Notes: generated by a model not told the origin, from the sequence alone. 64,000 bases of DNA from Notospermus geniculatus (GCA_002633025.1 NMRB01001645.1:62904-126903); one strand, 5' to 3'. Shown: positions 22,919-34,900, counted from the stretch's first letter. Program-made: numbers and translations.

Positions 22919-23251
22919 TTTCACCTAAAACTCCCGTATTGTCGGGTTTTGAACCTGCTGCCATCGGATCATATCGTGAACTCGTCTGTGATGCTTATCA
23001 ACCTGGGGCAGGAACAATCATATACAGATGGTATAAGTATTCAACGGACGCCCGTACGGGTGTGGAGGACTGGGAGAGTAAAGGACCTATTGGTACAAGT
23101 CAGAAGTATATCTTTAATCCAGTGACGGAGAAGTCTGACTTTCACAGCAATGGTTACCTGGTGTCCGTGAGCGGGAAGTACAAGTGCCGAGCAAGTAATT
23201 TTGCAGAAACAAAGGACAGTGAATGGGGTGATCTATATGTTTATAAACCAT
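22919..23251 (+). CDS. Immunoglobulin-domain exon
   Basis: The exon is bounded by TTTTCTTTTCAG at 22918 and GTAAGT at 23252. It is 333 bp long with phase 1 at both ends, the usual pattern for exons that encode one whole Ig domain. The translation has a first core Cys in ELVCDAY, the core Trp in IIYRWYKY and the second Cys in SGKYKCRAS (YxC), so the B-, C- and F-strand residues are all present. It therefore encodes one complete extracellular Ig-like module of a receptor or adhesion protein. Neighbouring exons of the gene are not recognisable in the window, and the surrounding introns are filled with transposons. Family beyond Ig superfamily is not determined. Confidence 0.85.
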
Positions 23252-23528
23252 GTAAGTTGAACGTTAATTTGTGACCCGCCCCAGCCAAAGCAGGCACCTA
23301 TTCCAGTGATCATCCCTGGTCATCAGTTTACTCAACTATATCACTGCAGTCCACTACTATTGTCAACCGGCAGAGACGTACATTTCAGCTCTTGCGTTGT
23401 AAGGCCGTTAACCATTTCCTCGGTTGTGACATGCACCTATACTTTTGGTAGAGTGGCTCACATTAATTGACAATTTGGCTCAATATTGGTGTCAGGGATT
23501 TTTAACCAGGTTTTCGAAGAAAGTCCTG

Positions 23529-23666
23529 GGACCTTATTCACGAAGCTCCCGTAATTTACGGGAGTGCGCAAACTAATGTCCTTTTGCGGACAACCTATTG
23601 TTCACTATCAGCCTGACAAAGGATTTGCGTACCCTTAAAGTTACGGGAGCTTTGTGAATAAGGTCC
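23529..23666. mobile_element. 138-bp MITE with CTG target
   Basis: The inverted ends read GGACCTTATTCAC(A/G)AAGCT and extend into CCCGTAA. They are flanked by CTG at 23526-23528 and 23667-23669. A 3-bp target would fit PIF/Harbinger-type MITEs. No coding capacity. Confidence 0.75.
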
Positions 23667-23749
23667 CTGGTTATTAAATTACCGAAAGTGGCGGGCGTTC
23701 GGGCGGTCGGGCGTCCGGGCGATCGCTTTTCTCTTGTCCGACTGATAAC

Positions 23750-24779
23750 TTAAAAACGACGTGAGATTTTCTTTTGAAATTTTTGGGACATGTTGCTTGT
23801 AAGTAGACGTTGTTTCCTTTCGATATTCAGCGTCATTCGATTCAAGGTTTGGCCAATAGGGGGCTAAATGTGAAAACAGAAAAAGTGCTATTTCTCCTGA
23901 ACAAATGGACGGATCGTCACCAAATTTTTATCATAGGTATATCTAATGACGATACATAACATAATACCCGGGTTTTTCATTTGACCTACTTTTCAAGGTA
24001 ACAGAGGTCAAAGTTCGGCAAAAGTTACGAACTTGGCACGTGTCGTCGTTTTCTCACCTAGCCACTTCATACCTTGCATAAATGTGTACTAGAGAGATAC
24101 CGTCTGAAATACAAAGTTTCGGGCCGATCGGACATCCAATATGGCCGCCAGGCAGCGTTACCCGAAAATCATCGAAGTGTTATAACATGGGAACGACTTC
24201 AGATTTTCTTGTGAAATTTTGTGGACATGTTGCTTGTGAGGACACATTGTTTCCTTTCGATATTCAGCATCATTCGATTCAAGGTTTGGCCAATAGGGGG
24301 CGAAATGTGAAAACAGGAAAAGAGCTATTTCTCCTGAACAAATGGATGGATCGTCACCAAATTTTTATCATAGGTATATCTAATGACGATACATAACATA
24401 ATACCCGGGTTTTTGATTTGACCTACTTTTGAAGGTCACAGAGGTCAGAGTTGTACAAAAGTAACGAACCTGCCATAGTTCGCCATTATTTCACTGAGCA
24501 AGTTCTTATCTTGCACAAATGTAGATTAGAGGGGTACCTTTGAAAATACTCAGTTTCGGCGCAGTTGGACTTCTAGTATGGCCGCCAGGTGGCGTAACCT
24601 GAAAATCATCTAAGTGCTATAACTCAGGGACGCCTTGACCCACACTGCTCAAACATGGTATGTACCTCCTTCTAGATGATTTTTATGTGCACGTCAACTT
24701 TCAGGTTGATTTGACTTCCATTATGGCCACCAGGTGGCATAACCCGAAAATCATCAAAGTGCTATAACTCAGGAACGAC
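23750..24779. repeat. Dispersed repeat R437, tandem copies
   Basis: TGTTGCTTGT at 23791 and 24228 marks a direct repeat of about 437 bp. Further partial copies continue to 24779, with repeated GGCCGCCAGG, CATCCAATATGG and AAAATCATC words. The Harbinger element at 24783 is inserted in the last unit. Confidence 0.8.
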
Positions 24780-24977
24780 CTGGGGCCGTTTGCACAATCA
24801 GCGTTAGCACTATCGCCAGCGTTTATTTTCTCCTAACGTGGCGTTAACTTTTTTTCTGTTGCTCAATCGGCGTTAGGAGTAGAGTGGCGTTATTTATGGC
24901 GTTAACTTTAAAGTACCTTCTCAGCCCCAGTTAAAGTGGCGTTAGTAAAATTCTGGCGTTAGTGACCTAGATCCAAC

Positions 24978-26510
24978 ATGGCCGCCAATTTGGCAGTTTT
25001 CCCACTTGGTCCACGAATTCCTCAAATACGACAATTCAATAGAACTTTCGATCATTTAGAAAGGTATAGTGATGAGAAACTATTTAAGCGGTATCGTTTT
25101 CAAAGGGACGGAATCTTGTATATATGTGATTTGCTGAGAAATGAGCTGGAGAGGGACACAAGGAGAGCCAAGGCCCTTTCAGTTGAATTGCAAGTGCTTT
25201 TAGCACTTCGATTCTATGCATCTGGGGCTTTCCTAGAAGCAATAGGGGACACCCTGGGAGTTGACAAGTCATCTGTTTCAAGGGCTGTCCGTGATGTCAG
25301 TAATGCACTGCACAATTTGCGTGATGATTTCATTAGCTGGCCAACTACTGTCGCAGAAAGACGTGAGATCAGGCAAGGATTCTTTGAAATTGCCGGATTT
25401 CCCCGTGTCTTGGGCTGTATTGATGGAAGACACGTTCGAATTATTGCTCCCAATGCACCCCTTGCCCTGGCACCACCACCACCACCACCACCACCACCAG
25501 AAAATGATGAGAATCGCATGGTTGATGATGATATCCCCGGCAATGATGCAGTGGCCGTCCAGCGTGAGCCTGACATGCCCAATGATGATGATAATGATGT
25601 GCATGTGAATGATGATGATGATGAGATGGCAGCTGCTGTACCAAGACGGATCCCGAATTACGAGGCATCCTTCGTGAACCGCAAGGGTTACCACAGCATA
25701 AATGTTCAAGCAGTCTGTGACCATACTGGTAAGCTGCTTATTTTCCTCCAAATATCTCCATTCTGTGACTTATTTGCAGCTAAAAATCGCTCCAGTCAAC
25801 CAAACATCCACTCGCTGCCATCTTTGTTTATGTCCGAGGTCAGCAAGGTCATGTAGGCCTATATGGAATGCCAACTTCGCATTTTTAATTTTGTTTTCCA
25901 CCTACAGACATGACAGACCATCCACCAAAGTATAAATTCTGGGGCAGTTATTATTACATGTTAGCTATGTGATTTTATTGCTATCGTTTTTTTTTCAGGC
26001 AAGTTCATCAATATTGTAGCAAGGTGGCCTGGTGCAACCTATGACAGCTTCATATTTCGCAACTCTGCCCTGAGCAACCATCTGATGGAAGTAAACCCGA
26101 GAGGTCAAGAAGGTCTTGTACTAGGTGACAGTGGATACCCATGTCAACCCTTTTTGATGACCCCATATCCGAACCCAGCCACACCTCAGCAGCAACATTT
26201 CAATCGGTCACTATGTGGAAGGCGTGTGAAGATCGAACACGCCTTTGGAGTTCTGAAGCGTCGTTTTCATGTACTTCATGGTGAGGTAAGAATGCAGCCC
26301 AACAAAGTCGTCAAGGTCATATCTGCATGCACAGTTCTGCATAACATCGCAGTCATGAGAGGTGAAAGGGAACCACCAGAAGATGAAAGTGACAATAGTG
26401 ATCTGGAGGACATGGAAGGTGATAGTGACAGCAATGATGATGATGATGACTACAATGGACCTGAAAATGGCCGCCTTTATCGCGATTATCTTGCTACTAG
26501 ATACTTTTAA
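24978..26510 (+). CDS. Harbinger (HARBI1-like) transposase, two exons
   Basis: Exon 1 is 24978-25728 and exon 2 is 25999-26510, joined GT-AG in phase to give 420 codons with no stop. The N-terminal half has ELQVLLALRFYASGAFLEAIG and a DKSSVSRAVRDV helix-turn-helix-like segment. The catalytic triad is visible as CIDGRHVRI (first Asp), VLGDSGYP (second Asp) and CGRRVKIEHAFGVLKRRF (Glu). Transposase excises and inserts the element by DDE chemistry in the nucleus. Unusual feature: about 65 residues, with a run of ten prolines followed by many Asp-Asn-Asp repeats, are inserted between the first Asp block and the FVNRKGYHSIN block, where most homologues have only a few residues. The acidic C-terminus (after residue 385) is also repetitive. 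The start is the only in-frame ATG next to the left TIR. It looks intact. Confidence 0.92.
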
Positions 26511-26641
26511 ACACCTAGCCTTTTCCAACTGAGAACTATCCGGTACGAAATGAAGAACAAGGAACACAAATTTGTCTCTCATACTCTCTTAGAAATCATT
26601 TAAAACAACATCCCAAAAATCTGGTGACAAGCACTTTAAAT

Positions 26642-29600
26642 CTAAAGTTCAATGTACTTTGAGAACTTTGCCATGTCCCTTTTCTCCTTCAACACCTGAA
26701 ATGACAAGAGAAGAATTTTAGTTCACTTTCTACAGGTTCCGGTACCGGTATTGTCATGTCACAGCACAAAAAAACTACTGCTGGATTTTTATGTAAAGCT
26801 ACCTCAATCTCAAGCTTTAATTTCTCCACTTCCAGTTGAGTCTTTTCTCGCTTCACTCTCTGAGTGGCAATTATCTCCTGTTGTGCCTGCAGGGTGGCTT
26901 CCAACACCTTAACATGGAGGTCTTGCGCTGTGCGTGTTGTCTGGACATTCTTTTTGGCTGAAACATACCGGTAATAACACGGAATAATAATATATAACTG
27001 TCAAGTTTTATCACAGAATTGTGAATTGCCAATTTCACTGATGAAATTCATCTATTTTTGGAGGGGAGTTATTTGATTTCAAAATGTGTTTTTCATGCAC
27101 CAAATAGGTCTGCATCTTTATAAAATGCTGTATCCTCATAGATGCACTTGATTTCAGCCCAAATCCTCCATGCTGACTGTACAATTATGCTTACTTACCA
27201 GCTGATTTGAATTTTGGTGCCTTTCCTGATGCAGCACTAGGTCTTGGCAGATTGATTTCAAACTCCTCTGCAAATTGAAATTGAAATTAAAATTTATGAT
27301 ATTGCAACCAAGTCAATTTTAATTTTGATGTTCCATCATGCCAAGTAGTCATGTCAAGTACATGCAACATGTAAAATGATGAAGTTGCTTGAGATCTACT
27401 TAATAGCATACCTAATTCATCAACAACAATAGTGGTAGCGGTACTCTCAGTAACCAGTGGCTGAGTACAAATACCGGTAGCTAGAGCCCTACTTCTTGTA
27501 CCAGTATTCTGAAAATCTGCAATGAAATTGTAGAAAAATGTTCATCAGGACCTTGAATTGACATGATTGAAGCAACAACAGGTCATGCCTGGTTAGATTG
27601 TGGAGGTAGCAGCTGTCATATTTTGGATGACATACGAAAGACTCACATGCTTAAGTGCAAATTAGCTCGATAAGTTTGATATTAGTTAAAAGTCATGAAA
27701 ATTGAATGCCAGTGATCACAATAAGTAAGTGATCATCATCTACCAAGGTGCTTGGAACCTTTGTAATTTTATAAGTGAATTAGTAATTACCAGTACCGGG
27801 TAGCTATGTGTCAGTGAGTGATTTAAAATGACTGTGATCTATGTATATTTAGATGATACTTATTAATATTGCCTGTGATAGAATAAATACCGGTATCTAA
27901 TTGAACTGGTAATCCTGAAGTAACTGTTGTTCCATCTTCATTTCTTGAGTCTCCAGCTGGCCCTAGTGAATAGAAATAAAAAAAAAAGGTTTAACCTATT
28001 TAGCCTCCCATATAATAAGACGGAGCATGCCCAGTTCTGCCATTTCCTGCTGCACATTCTGAAAACTCTCAGAATTCACTCAGAAAAGCTGTGTAATTTC
28101 ACAGTTTTGTGGTCACACAGTGAATGAACACCGAACAGTTTGGAGTTTTAGAGTATTTTATGCATGTTAGAGTTTTCAGTTTGACTGACATTAACCACGA
28201 ACAATGATATTTTGCAGCCGTAAGTTGCTAGACCGAATGAATGAGCACACATCCATGCACATGTGACTGCATGCATGCACTGGCACTGTGCCAGAAGGGG
28301 ATTTCCCCTGTTGTCAGAGACGGGAATTCCCCGCGATGCCGGCCACCGAAGCAGACGACAAAATCTAGGCCTTGCCTCCCCTTCGAAAATAGGGCCTACT
28401 AATAGTCGAATAGGGCCTATTTTCCAGTTGGTTGCTTCTTTTTATTGTTTAACAGCAACATTTTATTGGCAGGGAAGGGATGATTGCAATTTTGGGTAGG
28501 CCACTTACCAGCAGAAGCAGTGCACGACCGTTTGAAGAGGATTTTATTCTCAATTTTAATGAGCTGTGAGGTCCCATGCGCTGCTGACACCAAGCGGTAA
28601 CAACTGGAAATAAGGCGCCAGGCCCTTCCCCTTTATACCTATTTAGCATGAACTGACAATAGGCCGTAAATCCATGTGTACGCCCATATAAAAATTTCAT
28701 GCCATTTTTGGGACAGTAGAAGACTATCTTAAAAAATCGTTCTGTAGTGGTATACAGGGATCTCTCACTAAGGTAAAGTCGATTGCTTCATGAAGAATCA
28801 GTTTGTCAATATTGCTAATTATTGACACCTGTTTCGAGTAGGCCTACACAATGAAATACAATACAACGCACCTCCCATTCACACAAATTATAAAGGGCGA
28901 ACAATGCCAAAAGAGGAATGAATTTCTATTGAAAACAGGTTAAAGTCAAAAATCACCGTTTATTCTTGACGGATCAAGAAAAGCTTCTGTAACTTTTTAG
29001 CGTCACTTCTTACCTAATCAAGGTTGAATTTGCGGGGAGAATACTTGTTTGTGTACTTCTAATTTTGTGCTCGCGTTTTTCGACCTCAAACCGCAAGCTA
29101 ACCACAGCGTGTGCCATATATGGTCATCGCACTACACGAGATGTACACGAAGCACTATGTTCAAACGGTCGTGAGTGGCATGAATGGGCCTGATCCTCTT
29201 GGGGATTGACGGACCAACTTGGCTCTCAAATCCAGCTTCGATCCCATTGAAACTGGCATCATCCTTGTAGATGTCTATGATCCTAGCTGTTACAGGATCA
29301 ACATCGGGCAGTGGAGCACCTCCACCTGTTCCACGCTGGTGAGATTTTGCCTTGGAATATGCCTCTTTTGACTTTGAAACCAACTGCGGGTTCCATTTTT
29401 CCCTGACCTGTTTCCATGTGCGTGCGGCATTATACCTACGGCTGTAATCTTGCTGGCAATGTCATCCCATTTGCTCTCAACTTTGTGGGTTATACTGGAT
29501 GTAAATCGACTCCTGAGTACCCCAAGCTCCTCCTCTACTAGGTCAACAAGCAAAACTATCTCCTCTGTCATGTCTGTGGTCCAGTTAGCGCTTCTTTCTC

Positions 29601-29643
29601 TTTTTTTTCCCGAAGTGAGAACTTTTTCAGTGGTGGCAGCCAT
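26642..29643 (-). pseudogene. Harbinger Myb/SANT-like DNA-binding partner, six exons
   Basis: The ATG is at 29643. Exon 1 (29643-29149) encodes WTTDMTEEIVLLVDLVEE, KWDDIASKITAVG and ARTWKQVREKWNPQL, a SANT/Myb-like trihelix. A one-base deletion near 29433 shifts the frame in the middle of the domain. Further exons with consistent GT-AG borders and phases are 27962-27891, 27516-27412, 27267-27199, 26957-26803 and 26695-26642. The last two encode a charged coiled coil (QAQQEIIATQRVKREKTQLE) and a short tail ending in TAG. In Harbinger elements this protein binds the TIRs and carries the transposase to the nucleus. With the frameshift this copy would give a truncated product unless the base is an assembly error. 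The exon 1 donor is the least certain border. Confidence 0.78.
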
Positions 29644-29865
29644 GTTAGAAATTGCTATACAATCGGTTGCATTCTGGGTAATATCCATAGCAACCATCTG
29701 ACACCAGCGATAGAGTACCGATAGCTAACGCTGGCGTTAAAACTGCTTTGGGCAACCAAAAAATAACGCTATGTTAGCTAACGACATGTTAGCAGATTTA
29801 TTAAACGCCAGAATAGGATTTTATTTAACGCCACGTTAGGTTAACGCCGATTGTGCAACCGGCCC

Positions 29866-30296
29866 CAGAGAGGTAATAGAAGAGAAAATAATTAAATCAT
29901 ATCACCGCGATGCGTTCATCGCAATGCTCTTCACGATTTTCGGATGTATCAAAACAAGCTGCTCGTGCAGAATGGAAGAGTAGAGAGAAAGACAAGCGTG
30001 TGGTTCACCGAGTGATGAGCGAGTGTCGTTATCGAAGAAAGCCTTTTTTTGTTCAATTACCGAGATCCCGTTGAAATTTCTTCTTGGGTAAATCCAATCA
30101 GAACGTGTAGGCAACAGCTGGGAGTCACTGGTGCCAATAGTCTTATGTCGTCCCTGCGCATATATTGTCCGGACATATTGCAACTTGAAATCACTAGTTG
30201 CCTTCTTGTTAGTTGACATCTAATTTTCTATTCATAAAACGGCACTAGGAACCCTGCTAACTAGTTGCCAACTAGAAAAAAAGTGTTGTGAACTAG
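29866..30296. other. No recognised gene
   Basis: Contains a minus-strand open frame (30219-29902, 105 codons) with no family resemblance. It appears to be flanking DNA of the Harbinger insertion. Confidence 0.35.
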
Positions 30297-30299
30297 AAT

Positions 30300-30517
30300 G
30301 GGCCGATTTTATAAACGATAGCTAAGATAAACCTCGGTTTAACCATCGGCTGTTCTGAAAACCGCTAATTAATCAAAGTAAACATTTTTACTTTTAGAAT
30401 GTTTGGCTATCAACGATTCATAAAATCGAAAAATTTATTTCGGTTAGCAAACAGTTTGTCAGCTATGGGGTGATGAAACCCGATGGTTATCTTAGCCATC
30501 GTTTATAAAATCGGCCC
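30300..30517. mobile_element. 218-bp MITE with AAT target
   Basis: The ends GGGCCGATTTTATAAACGAT are inverted copies over about 31 bp. They are flanked by AAT at 30297-30299 and 30518-30520. The 3-bp duplication and GGGCC start suggest a Harbinger-type MITE. Confidence 0.8.
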
Positions 30518-31039
30518 AATGTGGGGAGACGGCCAAACCACAAGATGTCAGTTTCAATGGGCTGTGCGTTTACTTTGGGGACACTAAGGTCATAGGTTCT
30601 GTAGGGGATGATGTTTTATGCATTGTAGCCAACTACACGCCAATTTAGTTGTCAACAAGGCTCATAGTTCAAGCGTTTTATGAACATGGCCCCTGAGTGC
30701 CAAATAGATTATACAGGAATGTAGTCAGGGGTTTGAGGAGAAATGGACCAATTGGAAATATAAAAAGCTCGGTCAGATTTGTGCATTTGAAGATGTATAG
30801 CGCCCGTCGAATCAGAAAGCACTGCACTGTACACTTCATTAACCGAGTTCTCGGGGAAAACTTGACGATAAAGCTTTGTTTTTTCATGGACTTTTTGTTT
30901 TCTTGAAGGGCTGAATTTGGGACATCGGTTTCAGAGGGGTGTTCATTGGCGGGAATTTGAGCAACACCATAGAAGGGCATCGTTTGCACCGAACCACGCC
31001 TAGTCCATGGAGACCGAACACCGCGCAAATTTCGTGGAG

Positions 31040-31173
31040 TAAGGCTTCCCTTACATAGAAGTATACGGTATACGAAAACGCCATTTAACAAAGGCTTCAA
31101 GTGGATTCACGACCGTGAAGCCATTGTTAACCGCGGTATTCGTATACCGTATAGTTCTATGTAAAGGAAGCCT
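31040..31173. mobile_element. GTATAC-rich MITE (about 134 bp)
   Basis: Inverted ends AAGGCTTCC(C)TTACATAG(A)A enclose repeated GTATACGGTATAC words. Almost the whole element can fold back on itself. A related, truncated copy starts at 31432. Confidence 0.7.
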
Positions 31174-31174
31174 T

Positions 31175-31402
31175 AGGCCCCGATTACATAGAGCTATACG
31201 CTATTCGGTATTCTAGGCACGTTTCGTAGGGCACGCGTATAGATTGAATCGAGCAAGGTTATTTCCATGTGTGGTTTACATAAGACTAAACTATTCTGAG
31301 GGCACGGTATTCGCTTTTTGTTCGTATTGTGCATGTCCAATTTTTGACCGTATACCGAATACCGAATACCGAATAGCGTATAGCTCTATGTAATCGAGGC
31401 CT
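31175..31402. mobile_element. Related MITE with 39-bp TIRs
   Basis: The left end (AGGCCCCGATTACATAGAGC onward) and right end (inverted, AGGCCTCGATTACATAGAGC) are near-perfect for about 39 bp. They share CTATACGCTATTCGGTATTC with each other and GTATAC words with the preceding element. Confidence 0.78.
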
Positions 31403-31431
31403 GAAGGGGATTCAACATCATCTATACTATA

Positions 31432-31525
31432 AGGCTTCCTGTACATAGAAGTATACGGTATTCGGTATACTCTATACGGTATACGGTATACGGATACGGC
31501 GATTTATATAGGATATACGTNAAAA
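31432..31525. mobile_element. Truncated copy of the GTATAC MITE
   Basis: Begins AAGGCTTCCTGTACATAGAA like the element at 31040 and runs into several GTATACGG words. No matching right end is found before 31660. Confidence 0.6.
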
Positions 31526-31659
31526 CCACTTTTATATTGGTTCCTCCTGGGCCAATTTATTGTTCAAGTGACTTGCATGATGGGATCCGCCTATGCTGTA
31601 AGGGTATACATTGGCCTCTGGTCAGAGATGATGGGCCTTACAAAAAACATGCTCAATAA

Positions 31660-31790
31660 TTAATAATATTTACATTTTTTATATTTATATACATGTTTTT
31701 TATATTATTATACATATTATATACATGTATTTATATACATATATTTATATACATATACATGTTTCGATTCATATAAAAGAGGTATGTTAC
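31660..31790. repeat. AT-rich TATATACATGT microsatellite
   Basis: Irregular repeats of ATTTATATACAT and TATACATGT. Simple sequence; no other signal. Confidence 0.75.
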
Positions 31791-31934
31791 AGGTATATTA
31801 CATTTATTTTGCAATATTGAATATAAAAGATGTAGGCTAACACAGTCGGCCTCTGAAATGGCTCCTACTTGAGTCGGGAGTATTTGGTATCGTTGGTGGC
31901 GTGCAGATATCAAGTTAGTGCCTTTGGTAATGGC

Positions 31935-34900
31935 CTAAATGTTAGTGAACAAATCTTCATCAATGGGTTCTTGTTGTGGAATGGCTCCACCATTTTGGCA
32001 ACTTATGCCCCGGCATTCGGAACATGCACTTGTGCATTCCAGTGCATACTTCCTGCAACTACATCGTTTGCTGTCGCATTCCCCCTTACATTGGCAACGA
32101 ATGACTTTCATTATTTCCTCTGGCGCTGGTTGTGCGTCCATGGTTTTGGGGACAAGGTCGTTCACGTTGTTGCGAAACCATCCCCAATCCTCAGGCTTGA
32201 GGTTGTCTGCCACTCCCATCCAAACTTGGACCTGGTAGTACACGCGGCGCGAGTGATATTTCGCAGCATCCGATGTTGGTGGTAGGGTCTGTACTTGCAC
32301 GCTTGTCAAACTCTTGACGACTTTATTGCTGAACTTGTGCTTTCGGAGGTTGTCAAGTGTTTGACATCCTTTACTGCAGCCGTAGAGAGACAATAATGCC
32401 TTTTCACCTGATTCATCAATGACACCCGTTGTTTGTCGCGGTCTGCAAAATGTCTCTGCCTGTGTAGCAAATTGTGGGTCAGATCGTGCCTTTTTCAGCG
32501 AATGTCCTTTTCCAATGCCGAAAAGTCGTGATGTTGTGTCGCAGCCGCAGATGGCATGGATGAAGGGCAGAAGTTGGCACGTGCGTTCGCCCAGCGCTTG
32601 AACCAGGGAATTGATGTGGACACATTTGGCAGTCTTCTCGGACTTGAAATACAAGTCTTTGACGTTCCGTGCATGGTGGCAGAGCAGCACCAGGAGGTCT
32701 GTGTCTTCGCCGATGACAATTGTTGGCGCCTGTTCTGCTTCTTCGATTCCTGTCATGGCGATCAGCACATCTGCATCTCCTGGTGCATGTATGGTGGCTA
32801 TAGACTCTGCCTTCAGCCTACTATCCAGCAGATCGATGAAACTCTGCTTATTTTCATGGTTGGATAGGAAGACGTCTTTTTTGGTAGTTAATTTTAGGTC
32901 CGATCTGAAGACCACCTTTAGCGATGTGCTGCCCTTTGCCCGTCTCTTATGGGTTGCATCCTTGGTGGAGGCGCCATATCTGTACCCATCAAAGACGACA
33001 GTTGGATGTTGGAGGCGTCTAATGTGATCGACATATTTCATTGCAATTTGATCAAATGTCTCGCCTCTTGTCCACGGTATTCTATGAATTAGGGACCCAG
33101 CGTCGATCACGGTTCGAGTCACCTCTGGGTTTGTCTTTGGTTGGACGATTGACTGCGGTGAAAGGTGTAGCATCGCATCGGCCAGCTGGGTCTTCTTCGC
33201 CTGCCTGAGATTGCCATCCGTCTCGAAGAGTGCCGTTGGTTGAGTTGACAGTTCGTGGGACAGCGCCTCCTGTAGATCGCACTCGCTGTTGTTTGTGATG
33301 ATGAGCAGTCTCTGGAAGAGGAGCTGGGGGTCGATTGGTACGTGCTCACCCGGCGCAACTCTGACGGTCTTCTTGGCCATGTTTACTATCATGTCCTTCT
33401 TCTGGAATGTGTATTTTAGCGCATCATGGCCCTCCATCTTCAGAATGACCCGTTGGCCAACATCCACCACGTTCTGAGGATTGCTTGTCTCTGCTGAAGT
33501 TACCCCAGTGGCGACATTTCGTAGCTCCTCTGACTCCTGAAATGGGTTGTAGTTGTGGAGGAATTCAATGATGTTTTTGGTGTCCCTCTTGTCTCTCTCA
33601 TTTCTTGCTTTTGACATGTCTTTATGTTGGTCGGATGATACGTAATATCGCCCTGTAAGTTCCTGCATCATCTGGCTCACCTCAGCACATGCAGGCATGG
33701 CTAGCAGCCATCGCATCCGCTGTGGTTCTTCCATGCCCCTTCCGCGAGTCAAACCTCCGTTTGTTTTCAACGACCGCATCAACACTTGTTCGATGACAAG
33801 ATCACTTGGAAGGCCTGCCCAAAAGCGATCACTCCGACGGATGACAAAGAGTCCGGCTCGAAAATGGCGGAAGACCTGGATGTTTGTCTTCTCCAGTGCC
33901 AACATGTCTTGCAGGAAGATGTAGGCTGACTTTGCATAGTTAAAATGTCCGCAGGCAGCGAAGAAAGGGAGCATGTCCTGCAATGCCTTCAGGTACATGG
34001 TGAAATTGCCGGTACGGAGAGCCCGTATCAAACACCGCATGATGTCGATCATGGTCATATACATGACCCACAGCTTTCCAGTCGGGTGTTGCGATATCTT
34101 CTGTTTCTCATCCTCCAGTTTCTTGCTGATGGTCTCCAATAGTTTACTGTCATCTTCGAGCTTTTGAGATGTTATTTCACCTGCTAAAAGCTTATCAAGC
34201 AGCTTCATAGCAGTGCACAACTCTTGGGTAGAAGCAGGTTGTGAATGTTCGTCAGGCGAAGGGCAGACCATGTCGTCGCTGGTGCTGGGTTCTGGATGTT
34301 CGTCAGGCGAAGGGCAGACCATGTCGTCGCTGGTGCTGGGTTCTGGATGTTCGTCAGGCGAAGGGCAGACCATGTCGTCGCTGTCGATCATTTCGACAGG
34401 GGCCTTGGTGTCTTGCAATACATCAGGACCATATGCCATTGCCAGCAATATGGCATTAAGCCCTGCATCAATCAGCAAATGTCCGCGTACTGCCCTCGAA
34501 TAAGCCTTGCCGGATAGCATGTGTGTCACAGCGTTATCAGCGTAGATCAACTCGAGCATCTCGCGGAGACCTGATGAGTCCATCACGTGGCCGATGCATC
34601 CTAAGTAGCTCATGATTGAATGGAAGCCGCCAAGGACCAGGACGATCGTATTGAGGTCACTGTCGTCCTTTTCGTTGACCACAATTGTCTTTGCTTTCCA
34701 CCATAGAGGTTGGTCAAACGTAAGTATCGGTGTGGTTCCCTGGCGCTTGTTCTGTCCAACAACGTAGTGAAGGGTTGAGTAGATGCAGGACATGTCGGTT
34801 GGATCCATATCGATCATTGGCAGAAAATGAATGGAAGACTTCCCTGGATGGTCGCCCTTGCTCACCGCCTGCATCATTCCCGACCAACCCGGCCGCTTCT

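Larger units (their letters stand above)
24783..29865. mobile_element. Nearly complete Harbinger element (5,083 bp)
   Basis: The ends are inverted: GGGCCGTTTGCACAATCAGC at the left, and GGGCCGGTTGCACAATCGGC on the complement at the right. Multiple inverted GGCGTTA/TAACGCC words lie subterminally. CTG precedes and CAG follows. The interior contains the two genes that define PIF/Harbinger elements in divergent-end, convergent orientation: a DDE transposase on the plus strand and a Myb/SANT protein on the minus strand. About 900 bp of intron-like sequence separates the exons of the second gene. Confidence 0.92.

Noticed and set aside
25278-25668. Minus-strand open frames rich in His, Ile or Val opposite the Harbinger transposase
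   Set aside because: They are translations of the CCA and GATGAT microsatellites in the antisense direction; the plus-strand frame has the DDE motifs.
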